From the NCBI GenBank assembly GCA_034008185.1, contig CM067081.1:11221821-11285820 (forward strand): DNA of 64,000 nucleotides. Reading direction: 5' to 3'. Position 1 is the stretch's first letter. The number at the start of each line of letters is the position of its first letter. This document shows, one piece after another, positions 12,468-23,123 of this stretch. The position numbers and the translations under genes were made by a program. The DNA comes from Gorsachius magnificus (Eukaryota > Chordata > Aves > Pelecaniformes > Ardeidae). The notes beneath the pieces are model-generated. The model was not told the DNA's origin, ran no database searches, and saw only the letters and a program-made list of their open reading frames with translations.

Positions 12468-15029
12468 GGTGTCACTGTGTGTGTGAATGGCACCCATACA
12501 TAGCAAAATACTCCTTGGTTCAGTTTTTGGACACTCTACAGCAAAACAGGGAGAAGAGCTGGTTTGCCTGTCACCTTCTTTCAGAAAGTGAGATAGAGCA
12601 GCCCATATTTCTTGTACCTGGCTGCCTCTAGACATTACTTAAGGTGCTCCAACCTCCTTGGATACCTTTTTTGCACTTTGGACTGACCCCTGGGAGTGTT
12701 TGGAGAGGTGCCTGGCACTCCTTGTGCAGCGGTGTGGCTGTGCCACCGCTGGGCAGCCTTCGGGCACGGCCACCCTCTTGTGGTTCATGGAGCCTTCTCC
12801 ATACTTTACTGCCACAACTACCAGTCTGTCAGTACCAAGCCTTAACCTTAAATTAAAGCTGTCTGGGGTATCGGCACCATTCACAGGCACACCTCTGGAG
12901 TATGAAATAGTGCACTCTGTTCAGACGTTTCGGCCATGGAGCTTTCTAGCCTAGTCCCTGGTATGATGGTTTTGAATGAAAAATTTTCCTCTTGGATGTT
13001 TGCCTTCAGGATCCCAGCAAATTTGTGTTTCACTTGGTATCACCGGTGCAAACATTCAGTCGTTTAGAATAAGCATGGAGTGATTCATCTATTTATTTTG
13101 AGAGGTTGAATGCCTGACCACAATATGTTGACTTAAATTTTACAATTTAATAGTAGCCTGGGGTGCTGTATTAATTTTACTTTACTGCTCCAAGAGGCTA
13201 AGATATTGCTGTTTGGTTCGCTCCTGCTTTAGTTTAGCATTACTCCGTGAGATTAAAATGACTGCTTGGTAGCTGGAGCTTTACTCTTTCCCTTCTGTTG
13301 TGTGTCAGACTCTCTGGTGCTAGGCTCTCTTAAATGCTCTGATGCCCTCTGTTAAATGAGTGCAGAAGCACGCGGCTGCTGGGAGTTTTATTAATATTTG
13401 TCAAAGAGTTCCTGAAATGATGTTGTATAATGTCTGTATAAGGGCTATTTCCTAAACAATTCCATCCTTCTGAAATTCCTGTACACTGTATCTCGGGGAA
13501 GGAAATTTGACTGCAAAGCACCACATTTGAAATTATTCTATGTGAAAGCAAAAAATGATTGACTGCTGAAAGCTGCCTGATATGTTTTCTTCCCACTGGC
13601 CCTGTCACCCTCTACCCTCCCAGGGTCAAAACAAATCTAATTCCATCTTGTAGCAGAAAAAGCAAATAAACCCAAAGATATTATGATTTGTTATTGGGGT
13701 TTTGGTCCTCCCCACGGTATGTTTATAAGGTAAACTCAAGCTTAATGGAACAGACTTACCTGTTCAAGACTAGAGTTTTGAGTAGCACTTTCCCAAGTAG
13801 GCTTTCCTGGAGGAGCCAGTATTTATCAAGCATGCTGTCAGAGTTTTAGTACTCAGCGCTGGACAAGTGGACACGGTACATCTCAATTAAGAACAGAAGA
13901 TAAATGGGTGGCAGTAAATGGAGGTCATAGGTTAGAGGCATTTAATGGAAGAAATGGAAATGAAAATTGGAAAACAATCTAAGGGATCTCGAGAAGATAA
14001 GAGCGAAGGAAACTCAATTAGAGGGAGCCGTGCTTTGTCCTGCTCTTGGATCTGGGATAATTGCCTGGGTTTTGTTTGGTTGGGTTTATTGCTTCCACAG
14101 TCAGCAAAGTTGCAGTATAAATAAATAATTAAAGTCAATTTCGCGATTTGCTCATATTGATGCATTTCAAACAGGGAAAATATAATAATCTCCATTTCAA
14201 AATCGTGTAGAAATAGACAAATAGACTTTTTCTGTATTAAGTGCAGCCTATCGATTAGCCCTAGGCAAAGCCCACACTGGTATTACTTTGTTTAAGAACT
14301 TAAAGCATAAAATACAAGGACATTTTCAGAAGCTGAAATATTCACAAATGCAAATTCAAATGCTAAGGTTTTATGAAAGCTTTAAACTGCGTATGATGAT
14401 GGATTTGTAAGGCAATCCATGCAGAGAAAACATACTATGCCTTTATGGTCTGGCCATTTACAGAAATGAAAATAAATCACTTTTCCTTTTGCCCTCTTTC
14501 ATTTAGAATATAACCATGTGCAAGTGTATGTGCATCTGTTTCTATGCATATCATATCTGTCTGTACATATGTACATTTCACCAAGATGAGTAAGTGTGAT
14601 AAAGTGATAGAAGTCACTGCGGTAGATAATGAGCACATAAAGGTTGTGTCCACAGCAAAGCCCGTATTTTCTGTGTCTTATTTCATTAGGGCTCGTTCTT
14701 GTGGTTTCCCTCAAGGGATCACACAGCATATATTGGTACTGGAACATTTCATTATTTACTTTATCAAGATGTTGACTTTCCCCACCTCTTTAGGGAGCTT
14801 AGTCTGCCTCATCATAAAACAATCTAAAATTGAGCTGCTGCAGTTTATGTGCATGTACATATACACCAGCTGGGCAATGCGATATCTACTCCTGCTGAGC
14901 GCATCTGAGCCTTGCCCCAAAGAAGCTAGGGAACGTCTGGGTAGATGCCAACGTCTTGGCACCACTTGGGTGCCAGGCTGCCCGCTTTGCTTCCCGATGT
15001 CTAGGGTAGAGCCACAGCAAGGGAAAGCA

Positions 15030-17360
15030 CCCCACTGGACCTGTTGTTTGTGAACAGAGTAGGATTTCCGGGTGATGTGGTGGTTGGAGGCCATCTTGGA
15101 CATAGCGATCACAAAAATGATTTGAGTTTTTGATTCTTGGAGAAGTAAAGAGAGTGGTCAGCAGAACTGCTACCTTGGATTTCTGGAGGGCAGACTTTGG
15201 CCTGGTTAGGAGAATGGTTGACAGAGTCCCTTGGGAGCCAGTCCTGAAGGACAAAGGACTCCAGGAAGGCTGGACATCCTTCAAGAGGGAAAACTAAAAG
15301 GCACAGGAGCAGGCGATTGCCATGTGCTGAAAGACAAGTCAACAGGGAAGAACTCTGGCTTGGCTGAACAGAGAGCTTTGGCTGGAACTCAGGAAAAAAA
15401 GGAGAGTTTATGGCAGGCAAATCAGGAGGACTACAAAGGTGTCATGAAGAGAAAATTAGAAGGGCCAAAGCTCAACTAGAACTTCATCTGGCTGCTACTG
15501 TAGAAGACAATAAAAATGTTTGTATCAATACGTTAACAACAAAAAGAGGGCTAAGGAGAATCTCCATCCTTTATTGGATGCAGGGCAAAACAGTCACAAA
15601 GGATGAGGATAAGGCTGAGGTACTTAATGACTTCTTTGCCTCAATCTTTAATGGTAAGGCCAGCTGTTTTCTGGGTACCCAGCCCTCTGAGCTGGAAGAC
15701 AGACAAATGTGATGCTCATATACAAGAAGGGCTGGAAGGAGGATTTGAGGAACTACAGGCCTGTCAGTCTGACCTCGGTGCCAGGGAAGGTCATGGAGCA
15801 GATCATCTTGAGTACCATCACATGACATGTACAGGACAACCAAGTGATCAGGCTCAGTCAACATGGGTTTATGAAATCATAGAATCATCATAGAATCATA
15901 GAATGCTTTGCGTTGGAAGGTTGGAAGGGACCCCTAGAGGTTATCTAGTCCAACCCCTCTGCAGTGAGCAGGGACACCACTAACTAGGTCAGGTTGCTCA
16001 GAGCCCCGTCCAACCTGGCCTTGAATGTTTCCAGGGATGGGGCCTCCACTACCTCTCTGGGCAACCCATTCCTGTGTTTCACTAACCTCATTGCAAAGAA
16101 TTTCTTCCTTATATCCAGTCTAAACCTACCCTGCTTCAAAAAGACAGGTCCTGCTTGACTACCCTGATCTCCTTCTACAACAGGGTGACCCACTTAGGGT
16201 ATGAGGGAAAGGCTGTGGATTTTGTTTACCTGGGCTGTAGTAAAGCCTTTGACACTGTTTCTCACAGCATTTTCCTGGAGAAACTGGCTGCTCATGGCTT
16301 GGACAGGCATACACTTCTCAGGGTAAAAAATTGGCTGGATGGCTAGGCCCAAAGAGTTGTGGTGAATGGAGTTAAATCCAGTTGGTGGCTGGTCACAAGT
16401 GGTGTTCCCCACGGCTCAGTTTTTGGGCCAGTTCTGTTTAATATCTTTATCAGTGATCTGGACAAGGGGAACGAGTGCACCCTCAGTAAATTTGCAGCCA
16501 CACCAAGCTGGGTGGGAGTGTTGATCTGTTTGAGGGTAGGAAGGCTCTGCAGAGGAACCTGGACAGGCTGGATCAATGGACTGAGGCCAACTGTATGAGG
16601 TTCAACAAAGCCAAGTGCCGAGTCCTGCACTTGGGTCACAACAACCCTATGCAACACTACAGGCTTGGGGAAGAGTGGCTGGAGAGCTGCCTTGTGGAAA
16701 AGGACCTGGGGGTGTTGGTTGACAGCCAACTGAATATGAGCCAGCAGTGTGCCCAGGTGGCCAAGAAAGCCAATGGCATCCTGGCTTGTATCAGGAATAG
16801 TGTGGCCAGCAGGAGCAGGGAAGTGATCGTGCCCCTGTACTCGGTGCTGGTGAGGCCACACCTTGAATACTGTGTTAAGTGTTGGGCCCCTCATTAGAAG
16901 AAAGACATTGACGTTCTGGAGCATGTCCAGAGGAGGGCAAGGAAGCTGGTGAAGGGTCTAGAGCAGAAGTCCTATAAGGAGGATCGGCTGAGGGAACTGG
17001 GGCTGTTTAACCTGGAGTAAAGGAGGTTCAGGGCAGACCTGAAAGGAGGTTGTAGCCAGGTGAGGGTCAGTATCTTCTGCCAAATAACAAGCAATAAGAT
17101 AAGAGGAGATGGCCTCAAGTTGTGCCAGGGAAGTTCAGATTAGATATTAAGAAAAATTTCTTCCCTGAAAGGGTTGTCAAGCATTGGAACAGCTTGCCTG
17201 GGGCAGTGGTCGAGTCCCCATCCCTGGAGGTATTTCAAAGACATGTAGATGTGGTGCTTAGGGACATGGTTTAGTAGTGGACTTGGCAGTGTTGGGTTGA
17301 CAGTTGGACTTGATGATCTTATAGGTCTTTACCAACTTAAACGATTCTATGATTCTAACA
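15030..17360 (+). mobile_element. CR1 LINE, 5'-truncated, + strand, split by a nested CR1
   Basis: CR1 is the non-LTR retrotransposon of birds; ORF2 encodes endonuclease and reverse transcriptase. This copy begins after the endonuclease region (near CCACTGGACCTG) and runs to a normal 3' end (ATTCTATGATTCTAAC). The ORF2 frame is broken into at least five pieces (for example 15410-15712, 16155-16346, 16595-16897). Near 15704 a jump from CTGGAAGACAG to CAAATGTGATGC implies an internal deletion of a few hundred bases in the reverse-transcriptase N-terminal part. Motif A reads VYLGCSKAFDTVSH, with Gly where the catalytic Asp is expected. The motif C region (about 16490-16515) has lost one base, so the FADD-like box is gone. 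It is dead. The element at 15877-16140 interrupts it after TTTATGAAA. Confidence 0.93.
15877..16140 (-). mobile_element. CR1 3' fragment nested inside the + strand CR1
   Basis: On the left are ATCATAGAATC octamer repeats, the reverse complement of a CR1 3' end. They are followed by GGAAGGGACCCCTAGAGG and CAGTCTAAACCTACCCTGC, typical of the CR1 C-terminal and 3' UTR region on the - strand. Host CR1 sequence resumes at GACAGGTCCTGCTTGAC. It is about 264 bp and 5'-truncated, and belongs to a different CR1 subfamily from the host, judging by its tail. It must be younger than the host copy. Confidence 0.9.
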
Positions 17361-18302
17361 TCTCATGGAAGAGCAGGCAGGAAAGCTGGCAGAAAGTACC
17401 ATGACTTTGGAGGACTCTGCTGAGATAAGGGTCTGAGTTTTATGTCTTACATGAAACTACTCAGGAAAACAGCAGCCATAGCACATTTGTTTGCTTCACT
17501 CTGAACAGAGCCGAAAAGAAGTACCCATCGAGTCACTGGCACTGTTCCCGCTGGTCATGGTTGTGTTGTCAGCGTGAAGGCTTTTACTGTACTGCTCTGA
17601 TTTGCCATACTCCCTTGGGTATCTCAGCTTCCTGCTCCCTTCTGTTTTCTTTTCTGAAGAAGACACTTGAAGATAAATGTCAGACTAACGCTTCCCCAAG
17701 ATTAAAAGAATTGTACTTCCCACCAATATACTCCAGCATATTCCCATATACTCTTTGACTCTTGTATTTATTATCACACAGAATATGGAGAGTGAAACAT
17801 AAGTATAATTAGGGTCTGCTTATGCAGGGTCTGTGCTAGGTTTGCCATTATAACCCCAGCTCCATTTCTTCTATGCAAGGTAGAAAATTAAAGTTCTGAC
17901 TATCTTAATGATCGTGTGCAGTTTTTTCCTGCAGAGTTACCACGAGGTTGCTCAAGGCATTTTGGAAAAAATCCAGCAGAGATATAAATTCTAGTTATTT
18001 CACTTTTTGCAATCACATCTATGGGTGTAGGTGAGGTGCCTCCCATGCACAGCTTGTAGCTGTCTCTGAGACCTTCCTATTAGAAAGATGCTTAGAAGCA
18101 TCTGGGATTGCTCTTGGCAAATTCTGTGGATAATTTTGCCTTACCAGAAGAGAGTTGGTGTTATTGTAACTGATCTTTGAACACTGATGACCTTTTTTGG
18201 TGAAGGAAGTATGCTGTTGGGGCAGATGTTGGAAAACGAGAAAAGGAGGTTCAAATAAAGTTGTGGAAGCAGCTTACTGTCTCCCACACAAAATAAGACC
18301 AT

Positions 18303-18330
18303 AAAAAAAAAACCAAAAACAAAAAAACCC
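18303..18330. repeat. A-rich simple repeat
   Basis: Run of A interrupted by CC and C (A10-CC-A5-C-A7-type structure). Confidence 0.7.
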
Positions 18331-21300
18331 CAAGCTTTTAAGGAAGATGAGAGTATTTGAATTACATTCAGGGCAGGATTTTTGGGCCAGTCAAGCTGTG
18401 CAAAAAGTAACTTAGATGCTGATGATTTCTAAGTAGGCAACTCCTCAGCCTGCCCATTTGTACTTCAAAACAAAGACTAAACTCCACAGTTACTTCAAAA
18501 GGACTACAGTTAAGTTCATCACAAGGACTGGACTGTCCTCTCCTGCCCTTTTTGCTAATTCTGCAGGTCTGCAAGTTCAGGTCTCAGCTAATGGAATAGC
18601 CAGACCCAGTTCATCAGTGGCCTTCTAGCTTGCTAGCTTAGATGAGGGCATCAGGAGTTTGCTGTTTGCTGTCTGGTTTGTGGTATGAATTGGTAGATAT
18701 CAGCTTCTCAAGCATCAGTTACTAGCCATCCGCAGATGATTGTGGCCATCCTGGGGGTAATATCAGAATGACAGCACAGGCGAAAACACAGTGCCTGTGT
18801 GGTTTCCTTGCAGAGGTTCAGCACCTATGTGAAGGGTGACTCATGGGGACTGCTTTGTGGAAGGTAATTCCCCGTTAGTGTAAGGTCTGGGGGTGTAAGA
18901 CCCATTCTGGTGCTTACGAGTGTGACCAGAGCCACTCCTGTGTCTGTTCAACAAGGGAAACCAAACTCCCATTCTTCCTGAAATGAACAGCAAGAGATGC
19001 TCCTAATCTTTTTGGTGTTGACATGTGATCTGAACTAAATATTGGCCTCCAGGTAATGCTCTTTCATTTTTTCTCTGCCACAGTCATCAAAACTTCTGCC
19101 CAGAGAAGAAGCGGCAGCTTGAGGTGGTTTTATACGCTCTGGACATGAAGGATGAAAGGGGGGCTGTCTCTTCCTCTGCCTCTCTAGAGAAGAGATACAC
19201 CTAAAAGTGTATTTAACTAAAAATGAAATGCTTTTCTTCTGGGAAATCTAAAGCAGTAGGCCTGATTCAAAACAAGTCACCTCTTTTTTGACATGCTGGC
19301 TGTTGTGTACCCTGGTCCCTGTACTCAAAGCCAGTGTGACAGAGGAAAAACTTAACATTTTCTAGAGCTGGGGAGAGTCCTGCAAATGGCAATAGATTAA
19401 AACTTCACGTTTCAGTCCACCCAGTCTTTGTTTCGCAGTGAAACACAAAGTGTGTTGCCTTGCAAAACCGCAGTTTTCTGCTGCAGCATCATGGACAATA
19501 TTGACAAAGTGTATTCTGCCTGGAGAGTCCTTATCCACAGGAAAATTCACTCAAAGGAACACAAGGACAATCGATAGTTCTTACAAAGCCACAAGGTTGG
19601 CTGCCTGAGAGCCTCTTGTCATCTGAGAGTTTCTCCTCGAGCACAGAAGGGGACCAGGTTGTTCACTGCCTGCCACCCTGGTGGTACATCCCTCCTGGTG
19701 CTCAGCCTGGATGTTGCTCCAGGCTCACCGGTGGTCATGGCCAGCAGATGTGCTGCTTCTAATGCCTTGCGCCCATCTCTAGAACAGGCTCTTCTGTTTT
19801 TTCCATGCCCTCATACATGACAGTGGGAAGATACCAGGAGCTGTTTTTCATTAGGAGTATTTTCTCCCTTCTGTGGGGATGGCAGTGCAGAGGCTTCTGG
19901 GACAACAAAAGAGTGACCATGGGAATGGAGCTGGGCAGATTGGGAGCGCGGCGGCACCCCAGCACCACCCAGTGAACCTCCTCTCTCCAAGCTCCTTGGA
20001 GAAAACAGCTGGACAGTGTTCACAGATCCGTAGTGCTTAAGGCCAGAAGAGACCAATCGTTGGGTTTCATCCCTTTTATATCACTGTCAATTATGTATCA
20101 CTTTTGTACCTCTTAATACTGAGTGATTTTTCTCTGACTAAAGCATAGCATACATTTGCTGTGAAATGTCTCTCCCCAACAGCTTGTAGCCCTCATTTGC
20201 AGATATCTAGAGATAGGAAGAAATTATTCTGGGAATTAATCACCTGCTTTAGAAAAATAAATAATAAAGAAGGGTATCAAGTTGATTGCTAATTTTATTT
20301 TTCCTGGCTTCAGTTTCCAATCATTAGATCTTGCTCCACCTTATTTTGTTAGATTAAAGAGCACTTTACTTCCCAATAATATTTCCTCATGAACTTTACA
20401 TGGATTTTCTAATCAAGATTCCTCTCCATCTTCTTTTTAAAATTAGCAGATCTTTTTTTTTAAGCTTTGTAATGTAGACTCCAGAGTCATGCACGATACC
20501 TCCAGGTATGCAGGAATGCAGCTGTGCTGTGCAGGGGGGTTAAATGGTGCTCTGGTGCTTGCTCCGTGCATCATCCTCCCCGCTTCCCCGCGGTGTTCAA
20601 GTACAGCGTGGCTATTAAAGCCCTGTCAGAGGTACTCTGCCTCTCCTTTTTGACTGCTCCTCTGGGTTTGTGTTTGGATAGAGAAAGATAAAGGCAGATT
20701 TCAGGGTTAATGTTGTTACTGTTTTCACAGGGTTGCCCATTTGCTGTGGGCTGAAAGAAACAGCAACAAAGGGGGAAAAAGATTACCATTTCCAGTATAA
20801 TATGTAATAATACTCTATTTCCAGTATAAAATAGATAACTAAAAGGTGAAAGATATTTACTAGGTGGAATATTCCCAACAGTCCCTTGTCTGCTCTGGCC
20901 AACCATCCCAGGCCGACACTCCTCAGCGCTGAGATCCACCAAAAGAGCCAGTGCCCATGTATGTTGTACCTGAGCCTAGGTACGGTCAGCATTGCCTTCC
21001 TTGCTCTCCAGGGCAGTTCAACAGTTGAAGCAGAGCAACACACATTTTACAGAAGGATTCCCAAAACAATCTCTCATGCTCTAGGCTGTACAAAAGATAC
21101 AGAGCTCAGCGTAAAGGAAGAGGACCCTGCACAGAAGTCCTTTGCCAGGACTTTCATTGAGATCCTTTTGAGCAGCCTTTGTCTTTTTTCTCCAGCTCTT
21201 CTTCCTCCTTCAGCTTTGCTCCGCTTCTGATCTTGTTTCTAAAAAACACAGGACCAAACTTTTCTTTTTAAAATAGCTTCTCAGTTCTCCCAGCAGAGCA

Positions 21301-21699
21301 CACATGGCTCGGACTTTGGTCTCTTTATTAATCTACTAAAGAGGATGTACAGAAAATCTGGGTTACTGTCAGCATTAGCCTGGACCTTTGTGGAAAAGTG
21401 CCTCCATACAAACAGGTTATTATCGAGGATTAACAGCTTTCATCGTTGGTGCTAACAACATGAGGATTTCTGCCGGTACCATCCCGCGTTCAGTTTGGTT
21501 AGGAAGGCTGCAGAGGTGGGCACAAGGCACGGAAGAGTTTTCTAATCCCAGTGGTGTCAGAAAACAAGGCAGAACTCGTTTGCTGTAGGGACAAACAGAT
21601 ACACATGGATAAATGCATACAGAGGAGCTATAACATTGAAGGGAATTCACAGTTTGTAATTCAGTGTGGCTAGAAACCCAGTAGCCACAAGTGCTTTTA

Positions 21700-21733
21700 A
21701 AAAAGTAAAAAAAAAAACAACCAAAAAAAAAAC
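21700..21733. repeat. A-rich simple repeat
   Basis: Two A runs of 10 or more bases separated by CAACC. Confidence 0.7.
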
Positions 21734-22375
21734 ATAGTCAATAGAGTGACATTATACCATCAACTGTTGTTCTTCTGAGTTACATTATGCACATGTTCCC
21801 ATACTGGATCTTCCTACCAACATTTATAAAAGCTTGAGGTATCTGAATTTTGCACAGCACCTGCCACAGTGGCAAAATTGCATTTTTCATTTGGGTTTTT
21901 ATTGCCACTTTGGCTGAAAAGTTGAGCATGCTCATGTCCAGCGAATAGCAAAAAGTTGATCCCATAAATAGGCATTGCATTTTGCTGTGCCTCTGAGATG
22001 GAAGAGGAAGGATCTACCTGGGTAAAAGGACGCCAGCAGCAGCCCACGTTCATACAAGTTTCACAGTACAGCTCAAGCCATGCGGGCTCACAGCACGTCC
22101 CGTTTGTCAGAGCGGCGTCACGGTTTGTCCCATCGCGTGCAGTCAGTAGGAAGCGGGACGTGGCAGTGGTTCGGTCATCACTGGGGCTTCACAGCTCTTC
22201 TCAGCCTGGTTTTACTGCAGGTTTTTATTGCATTGTTTGGCAGTGATGGAGTGTCTTAAGCTTTGACATAGATTATTCATAAATGAGAGGGTTTCCTTAT
22301 AGTATTTGTGCTTTTGAAGGCAATTTGGTTCTTCCAGAGTTGTCCATTGTAGTTTTTCTGTTTATCCATGTCGGA

Positions 22376-22394
22376 TTTTTTTTTTTTTTTTTTT
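22376..22394. repeat. Poly(T) run, 19 bases
   Basis: Uninterrupted T homopolymer. It could be the tail of an insertion on the - strand, but no body is recognisable beside it. Confidence 0.8.
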
Positions 22395-23031
22395 CACCCA
22401 GGCAAAAAATATTAAAGCAAGACGACTATGGCTATTTCTTGAAATAAGTGGAGGGATGTGATGGAAGATACAGAAATCATAATAAAACCTAATCAAGTGA
22501 AAATGTTGGCACATCTTATTTAATTTAATTCATAAATGGAAGAAGATAGAGAATTTATTTGACTAAGACTCTGGTTCAGTGTCTTGATGATATGTTTGGA
22601 AAATGGCTCTGAAATTAATGTGTAAGTGACCTTGAAGACGTTGTATTTAAGTGATAGCTCATTTTGATGTGAAGTTGTAAGCTTTCTCCCCCGCCCCAAA
22701 TAAAGCAAGCAAAGGAAACCAGCAGTGTTTAAGTAATTTGAAGGTAAAGAAGAAAGAGTCTTGCCTCAAAACTCAAAATATAAGTAACCTGGAAGGTCAA
22801 GCACCTAATCTGAGGTATGTCTCTATTTCAGCACCATTAAGGTGCTGCTTTACTGGAAAGTTTGCCCTCGTGGCAGCAGTCCCGCAGCCTTAGTGTCTGC
22901 TTTGGGACACCAGGGGAACTGTGATCAGACCCCTGAGAAAACCCAGTCCCTATGGTGGGGGCAACTGCTAATTCAGTATGCAATATTTACCCTTTGAATC
23001 ACATCATTCATACATATATACACACACACTC

Positions 23032-23123
23032 CATATTTGTTGATATGCATATACATGGTTATGTATATATATTCATGCATTCATAAATATTAATATATTC
23101 ATATATGTCTATCAACAAATATG
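23032..23123. repeat. AT-rich inverted repeat (hairpin)
   Basis: CATATTTGTTGATA at 23032-23045 is the exact reverse complement of TATCAACAAATATG at 23110-23123. After two mismatches the arms pair for about six more bases toward the centre, leaving an AT-rich loop of roughly 45-50 bases. The surroundings (22995-23160) are TATA/CATA-rich with a short CACACACAC run at 23021. Confidence 0.65.

Larger units (their letters stand above)
10301..15029 (+). other. FAT3 intron: no gene seen
   Basis: Apart from the two repeat copies above, this is unique-looking intron. No splice-bounded coding frame or RNA gene is visible. 14,890-15,030 could be a more diverged 5' part of the adjoining CR1, but I cannot align it. 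Confidence 0.55.
17361..23031 (+). other. FAT3 intron: no gene seen
   Basis: Intron with A-rich runs at 18303-18330 and 21700-21733 and a 19-base T run at 22376-22394. No reading frame longer than about 125 codons occurs, none is recognisable, and there is no RNA gene I can identify. Confidence 0.55.

Noticed and set aside
16343..16924. 193-codon open frame on the - strand
   Set aside because: It is the antisense of the + strand CR1 ORF2 region. A matching antisense frame appears in the 42-kb CR1 (42160-42627).
23032..23123. Hairpin as a microRNA gene
   Set aside because: The arms are short and AT-rich, the loop is about 45-50 bases or more, and the site sits in a TATA simple-repeat environment, so a miRNA call is not supported.
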